A stretch of 64,000 bases of DNA from Paracidovorax anthurii (lineage in GTDB: Bacteria > Pseudomonadota > Gammaproteobacteria > Burkholderiales > Burkholderiaceae_C): assembly GCF_003269065.1 (NCBI RefSeq), contig NZ_QLTA01000019.1, forward strand, positions 19,341-83,340, written 5' to 3'. How positions within the stretch are numbered: the stretch's first letter is position 1; every line of letters starts with the position of its first letter. Below the pieces are notes generated by a model. The model searched no databases and was not told the DNA's origin. It saw only the letters and a program-made list of their open reading frames with translations. Both the position numbers and the translations under genes were made by a program. Shown here piece by piece: positions 1-10,123 of the stretch.

Positions 1-2
1 CG

Positions 3-371
3 GGGAGCGGGTCCCACTGGATGCCTGCAGTGCTTGGTTGCGTACTTTGGGTCACCGTGTCGGGGGCCGCTTGGCATACCGTTCATCGCTGGGCCGAAGG
101 GCTGTTGTCCTGGGATGGTCTTTATTGGTCACTGGACCGGGGAAACGCGTCTGCGCAGCTCCTGGGGCGGCTGGAGATACAACTGGATCTGCAGTTTTTC
201 ATCCTGGCCCGCCTGCTCGGCCTCGATGGCCGTACGGTGTGGCTGGGGCTTGAGCGGGGCAATGACTCTGCCGCATGGTCGGCGTTGCGCCGTGCGGTAT
301 ATTCCCGGCCCGAACGGGAGCCCGCTGCCGAGGGTTCGACGATCCCTCCCGCTCATCGCGACGGCGCATGA
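3..371 (+). CDS. YgfX/CptA-like membrane protein, 3' part
   Basis: The frame is open to the left edge, so only the last 122 residues are seen and the start lies outside the window. A hydrophobic stretch is followed by a pattern recalling the C-terminal half of YgfX (CptA) proteins: a WDG-x-x-W-x-L segment, a hydrophobic strand, WLGLERGNDSAAW, then an ALRRAVYSRP ending. YgfX proteins are small inner-membrane proteins, and in betaproteobacteria one often lies just before rpoE, which fits the 12-bp gap to the next gene. The family call is by remembered pattern; a different short membrane protein remains possible. Confidence 0.5.
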   Translation, partial: GSGSHWMPAVLGCVLWVTVSGAAWHTVHRWAEGLLSWDGLYWSLDRGNASAQLLGRLEIQLDLQFFILARLLGLDGRTVWLGLERGNDSAAWSALRRAVYSRPEREPAAEGSTIPPAHRDGA

Positions 372-383
372 GCTATTGAATAC

Positions 384-1013
384 ATGAACGCTTCCACGCC
401 CCCGCCTTCTCCCGCCGACAGCGACATCCAGCTCGTGGAGCGCACGGTTTCCGGCGACCACAGGGCATACGAACTGCTGGTGATCAAATACCAGCGCCGC
501 ATCGAGCGCCTGATCGGCCGCATGGTGCGCGATTCCGACCTTGTGCAGGACATTGCGCAAGAGACCTTTCTGCGGGCCTACCGCGCGTTGCACCAGTTTC
601 GTGGAGAGGCCCAGTTCTATACGTGGCTCTACCGCATCGCCGTCAACACGGCTAAGAAGGCCTTGATGGATATCAAGCGCAATCCGGTGATTTCCGAAAA
701 TGCGCTGAGGGGAGGTGACGATGAAGATGAAACTTCCCGTATCGGACATGAACTAACCAGCGACGAAACCCCGGAAACCGTCCTGGCTGCACAGGAAATC
801 GCGGCGGCGGTGAATGCCGCGATGGATGCGCTTCCCGAGGATTTGCGCCAGGCCGTGGCATTGCGCGAAATCGAGGGGTTGACCTATGAGGAAATTGCCG
901 ACGCCATGAATTGCCCGATCGGGACGGTGCGTTCGAGAATCTTCAGGGCGCGTGAAGCCATCTCTGCCCGCGTGCGCCCACTGCTGGAAAAGCAGTCCGG
1001 CAAACGCTGGTGA
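384..1013 (+). CDS. rpoE: RNA polymerase sigma-E factor (RpoE/AlgU)
   Basis: ECF sigma factor of 209 residues that directs RNA polymerase to envelope-stress promoters. Region 2 runs over about residues 25-95 with the DLVQDIAQETFLRAYRAL core and the FYTWLYRIAVN motif; region 4 covers about 140-195 with LREIEGLTYEEIADAM and the helix-turn-helix GTVRSRIFRARE. Length and sequence match RpoE/AlgU of Burkholderiales. It heads the operon with its anti-sigma factor rseA, rseB and the protease gene degP, the standard arrangement in which RseA holds the factor at the membrane. No clear sigma-E promoter was found in the short upstream gap, so it may also be transcribed from further upstream. Confidence 0.96.
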   Translation: MNASTPPPSPADSDIQLVERTVSGDHRAYELLVIKYQRRIERLIGRMVRDSDLVQDIAQETFLRAYRALHQFRGEAQFYTWLYRIAVNTAKKALMDIKRNPVISENALRGGDDEDETSRIGHELTSDETPETVLAAQEIAAAVNAAMDALPEDLRQAVALREIEGLTYEEIADAMNCPIGTVRSRIFRAREAISARVRPLLEKQSGKRW

Positions 1014-1076
1014 CACGAGATGGTGTTGGGAGCCTGGCGGCCTTGCCAGGCGCAACGACGATAGCAGGTGATTAGC

Positions 1077-1685
1077 ATGAAAGACGATCTGAAACTGCGT
1101 GAGCAACTTTCCGCCCTGGCCGATGGCCAGTTGCAAGGGGCGGAATGGAGCGAGGCGGTCGCGTACGCTCAGAGCGACGATGGCCGGGCCCATTGGGAGG
1201 TCTACCACTTGGTCGGTGACGTCCTTCGTTCCTCGGACCTGGGCAAACCTTCCGATAGGTCGCTTGCGGCCCGGGTTCGCTCGCAGCTGGAGCAGGACCG
1301 CACGCACGTGGAATTGCCCGAGCCGGCACGGGTCGTGGCAAAGACGATCGAAGCGCAGGATGAGGCGGCCAACGCGGCGGTATTCCGCTGGAAGATGGTG
1401 GCTGGTCTGGCGTCCCTGGCGGCGGTGGGGGTTCTGGGCTGGAATGGCTTGAATGCACTGCAGCAATCGGATGGCGGTGCGCAACTGGCGTCCATTGCCG
1501 CGCCGGGGCAGGTGCAGGGGGCCACCATTGCCGCAACGGAGGTGGCGGGAAGCCAGCAAGTGATGCTCAGGGATCCCCGGCTGGATGAGTTGCTGGCGGC
1601 GCACAAGCAGTATGGGGGCGCGTCCGCGCTGCAGATGCCGGCCGGATTTCTGCGTAACGCCACGTTCGAAACTTCCGCGCGGTGA
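1077..1685 (+). CDS. rseA: Anti-sigma-E factor RseA (MucA-like)
   Basis: Inner-membrane anti-sigma factor of 202 residues. The N-terminal cytoplasmic part (about 1-75), with LREQLSALADGQL and HWEVYHLVGDVLR, matches the sigma-binding RseA_N domain. A single membrane segment lies near residues 104-122 (VAGLASLAAVGVLGW), followed by a periplasmic tail that would be cut by DegS and RseP-type proteases under stress. The ATG at 1077 is chosen; a GTG three codons earlier (1068) is possible. The stop overlaps the proposed rseB start by four bases, suggesting translational coupling. Confidence 0.92.
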   Translation: MKDDLKLREQLSALADGQLQGAEWSEAVAYAQSDDGRAHWEVYHLVGDVLRSSDLGKPSDRSLAARVRSQLEQDRTHVELPEPARVVAKTIEAQDEAANAAVFRWKMVAGLASLAAVGVLGWNGLNALQQSDGGAQLASIAAPGQVQGATIAATEVAGSQQVMLRDPRLDELLAAHKQYGGASALQMPAGFLRNATFETSAR

Positions 1686-2800
1686 GCATTGGTGGGACAG
1701 GAGGGAGTGGGTTGGCCAGGAACCATGACATCGGGTCTTGTGTGAGCACGCGAAGGCCCGCGGCCAGGACATGCGGTCTCTGGATTTCGGCATGGCTGGC
1801 ATGCACGCTGATGGGAGGGAACGTGTGGGCGACTCCCCCCGAGCCCGAGCGCCCGGCATCCGTTGCCTTGCGCTCCGCGGCGCCGGCCGATATCCAGCAG
1901 TGGATGGAGCGCATTCACCGCGCTTCGCGCGAATACAGCTACAGCGGCAGCTTCGTGGTCTGGTCCTCCTCGGGCGCCATGGCCAGTTCGCGGATCTGGC
2001 ATGCGACCGATGGCAAGGTGCAGATCGAGCGTATCGAGGCGTTGAACGGCTCGCCGCGCACCGTGTTCCGCCGTGATGACCTCGTTCGCACATTCCTGCC
2101 GCAGGCCCAGATGGTCAAGGAGGAGCAGCGGGACATGCCGGGCCTCTTTCCCCATCTTCCCCAGGCCGAGGGGGCGGCGCTGGCCAGCCACTATCAGGCG
2201 CGGGTGGTGGGCAGCGAACGAGTGGTGGGGCAGGAGGCCGACATCGTCTTGCTCCAGCCCAAAGACGCGTTGCGCTTCGGCTATCGCATATGGACGGCGC
2301 GCACGAGTGGCCTGGTCGTCAAGCTGCAGACCCTGGGGCCGCAGGGGCGGGTTCTGGAGCAGGCCGCTTTTTCTCAGCTCGATTTCGACGCGCCGCCCAC
2401 GGTGTCCCAACTGGCGGCGCTGATGAACGATACGCGCGGGTTCCGCGTGCTGACGATTCCTCTGGCCAAAACCACGGCGAAGGATGCGGGCTGGCAAATG
2501 CGCCAGCCTGTCGCGGGCTTCTCGCCGGGCGATTGCTACAAGCGCGAAGCTTCGTCCATGCCGATGGCGATGGCCCTGCCGCCGCTGCAGTGCATTTTTT
2601 CGGATGGCCTTGCGACGGTCTCCCTCTTCTTCGAGCCGTACGACGCGGCCCGGCATGCGCGCGAGCCCAGGCGCATGGACATGGGTGCCACCCAGACGCT
2701 GGCCATGAAGGTGGCGGGCGATACGTGGCTGACGGCTGTGGGCGAGGTGCCCCAGGAAACGTTGCGGTTGCTGGCAGAGCAGGTCGAGCCCCTGCGCTGA
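1682..2800 (+). CDS. rseB: Sigma-E regulatory protein RseB/MucB
   Basis: Periplasmic protein of about 372 residues that binds the periplasmic part of RseA, shields it from cleavage and senses mislocalised envelope components. After a signal peptide (hydrophobic ISAWLACTLMGG, cleavage after NVWA) comes the MucB/RseB lipoprotein-sensing domain, including QWMERIHRASREYSYSGSFV, followed by the small C-terminal domain with a VGEVPQETLRLLAEQVEP ending. The GTG at 1682 overlaps the rseA stop; an in-frame GTG at 1742 would give a more typical signal peptide with an Arg-rich n-region and may be the true start. It sits between rseA and degP as in Pseudomonas mucABD. Confidence 0.92.
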   Translation: MSIGGTGGSGLARNHDIGSCVSTRRPAARTCGLWISAWLACTLMGGNVWATPPEPERPASVALRSAAPADIQQWMERIHRASREYSYSGSFVVWSSSGAMASSRIWHATDGKVQIERIEALNGSPRTVFRRDDLVRTFLPQAQMVKEEQRDMPGLFPHLPQAEGAALASHYQARVVGSERVVGQEADIVLLQPKDALRFGYRIWTARTSGLVVKLQTLGPQGRVLEQAAFSQLDFDAPPTVSQLAALMNDTRGFRVLTIPLAKTTAKDAGWQMRQPVAGFSPGDCYKREASSMPMAMALPPLQCIFSDGLATVSLFFEPYDAARHAREPRRMDMGATQTLAMKVAGDTWLTAVGEVPQETLRLLAEQVEPLR

Positions 2801-2842
2801 TGCTCCATTCCACGGATGGGGTGGCCGCCGGATACGATCTCC

Positions 2843-2870
2843 GGAACCAAACAAGGTCTTGGCCTTCACA
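2843..2870 (+). promoter_or_regulatory. Candidate sigma-E promoter before degP
   Basis: GAACCA at 2844-2849 and TCACA at 2866-2870 are separated by 16 bases, resembling the RpoE/AlgU pattern GAACTT-N16/17-TCTGA. It lies 60 bases before the degP start, in the only sizeable gap of the rpoE-degP operon. The match is partial (4/6 and about 4/5), so this is a suggestion only. Confidence 0.3.
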
Positions 2871-2929
2871 CCATCGGTCACTTTTTGACCAAGATATCTG
2901 ATTTGCACGAAGAGAAGGAAAGGTCTTTC

Positions 2930-4414
2930 ATGCTCACGATGCCGCGTAGAACGCTGCCGTTTCAAGCCCTGGCCCGCGCGCTCGCCTTGGCAGGCGCCGT
3001 GGCCCTGGTGCCCGCCGGAGCCCTCCATGCCCAGGCGGCCACGCCTTCCTCGCCGTCCCTGGTGCAGGGTCTTCCCGACTTCACGGATCTGGTGGATCAG
3101 GTGGGGCCGGCCGTGGTCAACATCCGCACGCTGGAGAAGGTGCCCGATCGGGCGGCCGCCGGCGCGATGGACGAGGAAATGCTGGAGTTCTTCAAGCGCT
3201 TCGGCCTGCCGATGCCCAACGCGCCTCGCCAGCAGCGTCCGCAGCGCCCGGATGAGGAGCAGCCCCGGGGCGTGGGCTCGGGCTTCATCCTGACTTCCGA
3301 CGGCTATGTGATGACGAATGCCCATGTGGTGGAGGGTGCCCAGGAGGTGCTCGTCACCCTGACCGACAAGCGGGAGTTCAAGGCCAAGATCGTGGGCTCG
3401 GACAAGCGCACCGACGTGGCGGTGGTCAAGATCGAGGCCACGGGCCTGCCTGCGGTGAAGGTGGGAGATGTGAACCGCCTGCGCGTGGGTGAATGGGTGA
3501 TGGCCATCGGTTCGCCGTTCGGGCTCGAGAATTCGGTGACTGCCGGGATCGTCAGCGCCAAGCAGCGCGACACGGGCGACTATCTGCCGTTCATCCAGAC
3601 CGACGTGGCGATCAACCCGGGCAATTCGGGGGGGCCGCTGATCAACATGCGCGGAGAGGTCGTGGGCATCAACAGCCAGATCTACTCGCGCTCGGGCGGC
3701 TTCATGGGGATTTCCTTCGCCATTCCGATCGATGAGGCCATCCGGGTGAGCGACCAGTTGCGCGCCACGGGGCGGGTGACCCGTGGGCGCATCGGCGTCC
3801 AGATCGGCCAGGTGACCAAGGACGTGGCGGAGTCGATCGGCCTCGGCAAGCCCCAGGGGGCGCTGGTGACCGGGGTCGAGGCAGGCTCGCCCGCCGAGAA
3901 GGCCGGCGTGGAGGCGGGCGACATCATCACCCGTTTCGACGGCAAGGGCATCGACAAGATCTCGGACCTGCCACGGATGGTGGGCAACACCAAGCCGGGC
4001 AACAAGAGCACCGTCACCGTGTTCCGGCGTGGTTCCACGCGCGATCTGTCCATCACCGTGGCCGAGATCGAGCCCGACGAGAAGGTGGCCGCGAATGCCA
4101 ATGAACGCGGCAACGCGAAGCCCAAGGCGTCTCCTGCGGCGCAACAGCTGGGGCTGGCGGTCGTGGAGCTGACGGACGCGCAGAAAAAGGAACTCAAGGT
4201 GAAGGGGGGCGTGCGCGTGAGCGCCGCCACCGACGCGGCGGCCCGTGCCGGGCTGCGCGAGGGTGACGTCATCCTGGGCATCGCCAACACGGAGATCACG
4301 GGCCTCAAGGATTTCGAGGCGGCGCTGGCCAAGGCGGACAAGAGCAAGCCCGTCAACGTGCTCTTCCGGCGGGGCGACTGGGCGCAGTATGCGCTGATCC
4401 GCCCGGCGCGCTGA
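2930..4414 (+). CDS. degP: Periplasmic serine protease DegP/MucD (HtrA family)
   Basis: Trypsin-like HtrA protease and chaperone of 494 residues that degrades misfolded envelope proteins. A signal peptide ends near ALHAQA. The catalytic triad is visible as H132 (TNAHVVEG), D162 (RTDVAVVKI) and S233 (NPGNSGGPL). Two PDZ domains follow, about 290-375 (GRIGVQIGQV...GSPAEKAGVEAGDII) and 400-490 (QLGLAVVEL...AARAGLREGDVIL). The ATG at 2930 is preferred over an upstream in-frame ATG at 2816 because it gives a proper signal peptide and follows a purine-rich GAAGAGAAGGAAAGG stretch. It ends the sigma-E operon and is followed by an intrinsic terminator. Confidence 0.96.
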   Translation: MLTMPRRTLPFQALARALALAGAVALVPAGALHAQAATPSSPSLVQGLPDFTDLVDQVGPAVVNIRTLEKVPDRAAAGAMDEEMLEFFKRFGLPMPNAPRQQRPQRPDEEQPRGVGSGFILTSDGYVMTNAHVVEGAQEVLVTLTDKREFKAKIVGSDKRTDVAVVKIEATGLPAVKVGDVNRLRVGEWVMAIGSPFGLENSVTAGIVSAKQRDTGDYLPFIQTDVAINPGNSGGPLINMRGEVVGINSQIYSRSGGFMGISFAIPIDEAIRVSDQLRATGRVTRGRIGVQIGQVTKDVAESIGLGKPQGALVTGVEAGSPAEKAGVEAGDIITRFDGKGIDKISDLPRMVGNTKPGNKSTVTVFRRGSTRDLSITVAEIEPDEKVAANANERGNAKPKASPAAQQLGLAVVELTDAQKKELKVKGGVRVSAATDAAARAGLREGDVILGIANTEITGLKDFEAALAKADKSKPVNVLFRRGDWAQYALIRPAR

Positions 4415-4437
4415 TGGCGTCCGGGCCCCGGATGCCG

Positions 4438-4472
4438 AAAAGCCCCATCCCGCAGTCGGGAGTGGGGCTTTT
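4438..4472 (+). terminator. Intrinsic terminator after degP
   Basis: Long inverted repeat: AAAAGCCCCATCCCG pairs with CGGGAGTGGGGCTTTT around a four-base loop, with one bulged base. The A-rich left arm and T-rich right arm would let it work in either direction. It begins 23 bases after the degP stop. Confidence 0.8.
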
Positions 4473-4684
4473 GGTCGGTCCGGGGTGCCCCATTGGGAAG
4501 GCCCTTGCAGGCAGCGATGCCTGCAGAAAAAAGTCTATCTACAGCTTTGGATAGAATGCGGGGCGTTTTTGCGGCGCTGATGGTATATGCGAGGCTTGTA
4601 ACATCACGATATGGGATCGTCACTCTTCATGCACAGGTGTTCCACAGATCGCCCACAACTTGTTCCCAAAGAACTCGGCATTTC

Positions 4685-4704
4685 TGTGAATAAGTTGTGC
4701 ATAA
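4685..4704 (-). promoter_or_regulatory. Pair of DnaA-box-like sites
   Basis: On the minus strand TTATGCACA (4696-4704) and TTATTCACA (4685-4693) both match the relaxed DnaA box TTATNCACA. Their starts are 11 bp apart, about one helical turn. Weaker plus-strand matches lie at 4627-4635 (TCATGCACA) and 4638-4646 (TGTTCCACA). The sites are seen; DnaA binding is inferred. Confidence 0.45.
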
Positions 4705-4786
4705 AATACGCGTTGCAGGGTGGCAACGCGCTCTGGGCGTGGTAGTGCAGGCTTTCCCTGGCGGCCTTTTTGCCTACAATGAAGCT

Positions 4787-4851
4787 CCAACCATCGCAGT
4801 TGCCAAAGATTGTTGGTTCAGGGCGCGTCACCATTTGACGCGCCCTTTTTT
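4787..4851 (+). ncRNA. Candidate small RNA or lepA leader with two hairpins
   Basis: A TACAAT box at 4775-4780 (weak -35) places a start near 4787. The transcript would open with a hairpin, CCAACCATC (4787-4795) pairing with GATTGTTGG (4808-4816) with one mismatch, then a perfect 10-bp terminator stem GGGCGCGTCA/TGACGCGCCC (4821-4845) followed by six T. Length is about 65 nt. It could be a free small RNA or an attenuating leader of lepA, whose start is 45 bases downstream. I do not recognise a named family. Confidence 0.5.
4821..4851 (+). terminator. Strong intrinsic terminator before lepA
   Basis: Perfect 10-bp GC-rich stem, loop of five, then TTTTTTC. It lies upstream of lepA rather than after a recognised gene, which is the reason a short transcript is proposed here. 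Confidence 0.8.
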
Positions 4852-4895
4852 CTTGTGCGCGCCGTTTCAATTCAATTACTTGTCGCTTCTCGTTG

Positions 4896-6704
<1,809 letters not shown>

Positions 6705-6708
6705 TCCG

Positions 6709-7683
6709 ATGCAAGCAATGCAATATGTGACCGCCGCGGTGCTGGCGGCCTTCGTGGGCTACGTGGGTGCCTGGTACGTGGGCGCCATCGAGGGCAACTT
6801 CGCGCTGCTGCTGCTGCTCGCGACGGTGGTGACCGGCGCCTACTGGGTGGCCGAGCGCCTCGTGTTCCTGCCGCGCCGCCAGCGTGCCGCGCAGGCCATC
6901 GAGGAGGCCGCGGCCCAGCGCCGCGCCGAACTCGACCGCATGGGCATCGCCAAGGTGGACGGCGACGTGCAGGAGGCGAAGGACAGCATCCTCATGCAGC
7001 CCTGGTGGCTCGACTGGACCGCCGGGCTCTTCCCGGTGATCGCCGTCGTGTTCCTGCTGCGCTCCTTCCTCTTCGAGCCCTTCAAGATCCCGTCCGGCTC
7101 GATGATTCCGACGCTGCTGGTGGGCGACCTCATCCTCGTGAACAAGTTCACCTACGGCATCCGCCTGCCCGTGATCAACAAGAAGATCTCCCAGGGCACG
7201 CCGCCCCAGCGCGGCGACGTGATGGTGTTCCGCTATCCGCCGCAGCCCAGCATGGACTACATCAAGCGCGTGGTCGGAGTGCCCGGCGACGAGATCGCCT
7301 ACCTGAACAAGCGGCTGACGGTGAACGGCAAGCCGGTGGAAACCACGGCGCTGCCCGACTTCCTCGACGAGGATTCGATGCGCTATTTCAAGCAGTTCGA
7401 CGAGCAGCTGGGCGAGAAGCGCCACCGCATCATCAACAACCCGGACGTGCCGGCCTTCATCCAGGGCGCGAGCGACTACGCATTCCGCGAGAACTGCCGC
7501 TACAGCGTGGAAGGGGTGGTGTGCAAGGTGCCCGAGGGCCACTATTTCATGATGGGCGACAACCGCGATAATTCGCTCGATTCCCGCTACTGGGGCTTCG
7601 TGCCGGATGCGAACATCGTCGGCAAGGCCTTTTTCGTGTGGATGAATTTCGGCAACTTGAAGCGCATCGGGCCGTTCCAGTGA
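6709..7683 (+). CDS. lepB: Signal peptidase I
   Basis: Inner-membrane serine protease of 324 residues that removes signal peptides from exported proteins. Two N-terminal membrane segments (about 7-47) and a third near 103-122 precede the catalytic domain. The Ser-Lys dyad is S131 in the [10 protein letters not shown] box and K186 in [11 protein letters not shown]; box D ([17 protein letters not shown]) is intact near the C-terminus. It follows lepA closely, as in many Gram-negative bacteria, and precedes a DUF4845 gene and rnc. Confidence 0.97.
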   Translation: MQAMQYVTAAVLAAFVGYVGAWYVGAIEGNFALLLLLATVVTGAYWVAERLVFLPRRQRAAQAIEEAAAQRRAELDRMGIAKVDGDVQEAKDSILMQPWWLDWTAGLFPVIAVVFLLRSFLFEPFKIPSGSMIPTLLVGDLILVNKFTYGIRLPVINKKISQGTPPQRGDVMVFRYPPQPSMDYIKRVVGVPGDEIAYLNKRLTVNGKPVETTALPDFLDEDSMRYFKQFDEQLGEKRHRIINNPDVPAFIQGASDYAFRENCRYSVEGVVCKVPEGHYFMMGDNRDNSLDSRYWGFVPDANIVGKAFFVWMNFGNLKRIGPFQ

Positions 7684-7760
7684 ACGGCGGCGCGCCGCCG
7701 GCGGGTCGCATGGCCTGGCGGCGCCACCCAACAGGACGACAGAAAGACGAGGGTTCGGGC

Positions 7761-8162
7761 ATGGGTCTGCATCAGCACTATCGGCAATCCTTTCCATCGC
7801 GTGCCATCGGGGCGGGGCGCCGCGCCCGGCAGCGGGGCCTGTCGTTCATCGGGCTCGTGTTCGCGGCCGTGTTCGCGGTGGCGGTTTTCGCGATCGGCGG
7901 GCAGTCCGTGCCCATCTTCCTGGAGTACCAGGCGATCCGCAAGGCGGCAAACAAGGCCGCGCGCGAAGCCACCACGGTGCCGGAGGTGCGTGCCGTATTC
8001 GACCGCGCCAGCGCCATCGACAACATCAGCTCGATCGGCGGCAAGGACCTCGAGGTGACCAAGCGCAACGACAAGATCGTGGTGTCGTTCAGCTATTCGC
8101 GCGAGATCCCGCTCGTGGGCCCGGCCTATCTGGTGTACCGCTTCCGCGACCAGACCAACTGA
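7761..8162 (+). CDS. DUF4845 membrane protein
   Basis: Small protein of 133 residues with a basic N-terminus ([13 protein letters not shown]) and one membrane segment near 29-50 starting [20 protein letters not shown], then a soluble domain of about 80 residues. This matches DUF4845 proteins, which regularly lie between lepB and rnc in betaproteobacteria; function unknown. The GLSFIGL sequence looks superficially like a type IV prepilin cleavage site. ATG 7761 is chosen because GAGGG lies seven bases before it; a longer open frame would overlap lepB. Confidence 0.8.
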   Translation: MGLHQHYRQSFPSRAIGAGRRARQRGLSFIGLVFAAVFAVAVFAIGGQSVPIFLEYQAIRKAANKAAREATTVPEVRAVFDRASAIDNISSIGGKDLEVTKRNDKIVVSFSYSREIPLVGPAYLVYRFRDQTN

Positions 8163-8185
8163 TTCTTTCTATTTCCGCTTTCTCG

Positions 8186-8869
8186 GTGTCTCCCAGTCTT
8201 TCCGCATTGCAGGACCGCCTGCAGCACGCCTTTTCCGATTTTTCCCTGCTGCAGCGAGCCGTCACGCACCGCAGCTTTTCGGCCGACCACAACGAGCGCC
8301 TCGAATTCCTGGGCGACTCGGTCCTGAGCCTGGCCATCTCCAGCCTGCTCTATCAGCGCCTGCGCGACCTTCCCGAGGGCGATCTCTCGCGCGTGCGGGC
8401 CAATCTGGTCCGCCAGGAGACGCTGCACGGCCTGGCGCTGGGCCTGCAGCTGCCGGAGGTGCTGCGGCTGGGCGAGGGCGAGACCAAGTCGGGCGGCAAG
8501 CAGCGGCCCTCGATCCTGGCCGACGCGCTGGAGGCCCTCATCGGCGCGGTGTACCTCGATGCGGGCTACCAGCGCGCCGAGGCGATGGTGCACCGGCTCT
8601 ACCAGGGCGTGGAGATCAATCCGCGCATGCAGGCCGCCGCCAAGGACGCGAAAACCGCGTTGCAGGAGTGGCTGCAGGGCCGCAAAATGAAACTGCCGCA
8701 GTACCGCGTGGTCGCCACCGTGGGCGCTGCCCACCGGCAGACCTTCGACGTGGAGTGCGACATCCCCGAACTGGGCCTGACCGAGCGTGGCATCGGTGGC
8801 TCCCGGCGGGCGGGCGAGCAGGCCGCCGCCACCGCCATGCTGGCCACCCTGAAAGCGAAACATCCATGA
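8186..8869 (+). CDS. rnc: Ribonuclease III
   Basis: Double-strand-specific endoribonuclease of 227 residues, used in rRNA processing and RNA turnover. The RNase III signature [17 protein letters not shown] lies near residue 38, and further acidic catalytic residues follow in [16 protein letters not shown]; a dsRNA-binding domain spans about 155-225 ending in [22 protein letters not shown] 8186 is the start that gives the normal N-terminus; no strong ribosome site is visible. The stop overlaps the era start (ATGA), giving the conserved rnc-era pair. Confidence 0.96.
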   Translation: MSPSLSALQDRLQHAFSDFSLLQRAVTHRSFSADHNERLEFLGDSVLSLAISSLLYQRLRDLPEGDLSRVRANLVRQETLHGLALGLQLPEVLRLGEGETKSGGKQRPSILADALEALIGAVYLDAGYQRAEAMVHRLYQGVEINPRMQAAAKDAKTALQEWLQGRKMKLPQYRVVATVGAAHRQTFDVECDIPELGLTERGIGGSRRAGEQAAATAMLATLKAKHP

Positions 8870-9876
8870 ATCCGACCGTTCCCCCTTCCACCGGCGCCGA
8901 CGCAGGCCAGGACGACCTGGAGGCCATGCTGGCCGCGGCCCGGCCGGGGAGCGCCGCCGCGCCGGCGGCCGGCGCCGAGGGCCCGCAGCGCTGCGGCCTG
9001 ATCGCCATCGTGGGCAAGCCCAATGTGGGCAAGTCCACGCTCATGAACGCGCTCGTGGGCCAGAAGATCAGCATCACCTCGCGCAAGGCGCAGACCACGC
9101 GCCACCGCATCACGGGCATCCGCACGCGCGAGCAGACGCAGTTCGTCTTCGTCGATACGCCGGGCTTCCAGACCCGGCACAGCACGGCGCTGAACAAGTC
9201 GCTCAACAAGACGGTGATGGGCGCGATCGGCGACGTGGATCTGATCCTCTTCGTGGTCGAGGCCGGCAGCTTCACGCTGGCCGACGCCAAGGTGCTCTCG
9301 CTCTTCAAGCCCGGCATTCCCACGCTGCTGATCGCCAACAAGCTCGACACGGTGCACCGCCGCGCCGAGATCGCGCCCTGGCTCAAGGGCATGCAGGAGC
9401 GCCACCCGTTCGCCGAATTCGTGCCCATGTCGGCCAAGAACAAGGGCGACATCGAGCGGCTCTTCGGCATCTGCGCGAAGTATCTGCCCGAGCAGGCCTG
9501 GTGGTATGCCGAGGACGAGCTGACCGACCGCAGCGAGAAGTTCCTGGCCAGCGAGACGGTGCGCGAGAAGCTCTTCCGCTTCACGGGCGACGAGCTGCCC
9601 TACACCTCCACCGTGGTGATCGACAAGTTCGACGAGGAGCCCAGCAAGACGCACAAGCGCTTCGTGCGCGTGGCCGCCACGATCGTGGTGGAGCGCGACG
9701 GCCACAAGGCGATGGTGATCGGCGAGAAGGGCGAGCGCCTCAAGCGCATCAGTACCGAGGCGCGCCAGGAGCTGGAGAAGCTGCTGGATGCCAAGGTGTT
9801 CCTCGAAGTGTGGGTGAAGGTGCGCTCGGGCTGGGCCGACGACGAGGCGCGCGTGCGCTCGTTCGGGTATGAGTGA
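8866..9876 (+). CDS. era: GTPase Era
   Basis: Ribosome-associated GTPase of 336 residues that binds 16S rRNA and helps 30S assembly. G1 is [12 protein letters not shown], the switch region [15 protein letters not shown]3 DTPGF, G4 NKLD; a C-terminal KH domain (about 240-325) carries [18 protein letters not shown]. The first 40 residues are an Ala/Gly-rich extension. Start ATG 8866 overlaps the rnc stop; an upstream continuation of this frame runs antisense-free through rnc but is only a shadow. Confidence 0.96.
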   Translation: MNPTVPPSTGADAGQDDLEAMLAAARPGSAAAPAAGAEGPQRCGLIAIVGKPNVGKSTLMNALVGQKISITSRKAQTTRHRITGIRTREQTQFVFVDTPGFQTRHSTALNKSLNKTVMGAIGDVDLILFVVEAGSFTLADAKVLSLFKPGIPTLLIANKLDTVHRRAEIAPWLKGMQERHPFAEFVPMSAKNKGDIERLFGICAKYLPEQAWWYAEDELTDRSEKFLASETVREKLFRFTGDELPYTSTVVIDKFDEEPSKTHKRFVRVAATIVVERDGHKAMVIGEKGERLKRISTEARQELEKLLDAKVFLEVWVKVRSGWADDEARVRSFGYE

Positions 9877-9879
9877 GGC

Positions 9880-9972
9880 CCCCCCTGAGTCGCCTGCGGC
9901 GCCTTCCCTCCGAGGGGGGACGACGCCAGCGGCCGGGCAAAGCCCGCTCCGCGGCGTCTGCCGGCCTGGCCT
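9880..9972 (+). repeat. Dispersed GC-rich intergenic repeat, copy A
   Basis: Begins CCCCCTGAGTCGCC, then CTTCCCTCCGAGGGGGG, ACGACGCCAGCGGCC and CCGCGGCGTC. The same ordered blocks appear inverted at 27192-27296 downstream of accD. Both copies lie just outside genes. It looks like a family-specific repetitive extragenic element; part of it can fold into a stem. Confidence 0.65.
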
Positions 9973-10123
9973 GCTCCGCGGCCATCTGAACGATGGGCGC
10001 CGCGCCGGTTTCGGGTGCCGTGGGTGAGCGGACGTGCGCCGGGCTCCTGACCGTTCCTGTCTCCGCTTTTTTCGCTGGCCGCTGTCCGGCGGGCGCGCCG
10101 TGCCGTTGGCGAACTAGCAATCC

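Larger units (their letters stand above)
4415..4895. other. 481-bp intergenic region between degP and lepA
   Basis: No convincing protein gene. It holds, in order, the degP terminator, an AT-richer stretch with four DnaA-box-like 9-mers (4627-4704), a TACAAT box at 4775-4780, and a two-hairpin transcript candidate ending in a strong terminator (4787-4851). The short open frames here lack ribosome sites and protein-like composition. Confidence 0.7.

Noticed and set aside
1202..4144. A 980-codon open frame on the minus strand across rseA, rseB and degP
   Set aside because: It is antisense to three well-supported genes, is rich in His, Arg and Gly as expected of shadow frames in GC-rich DNA, and shows no domain.
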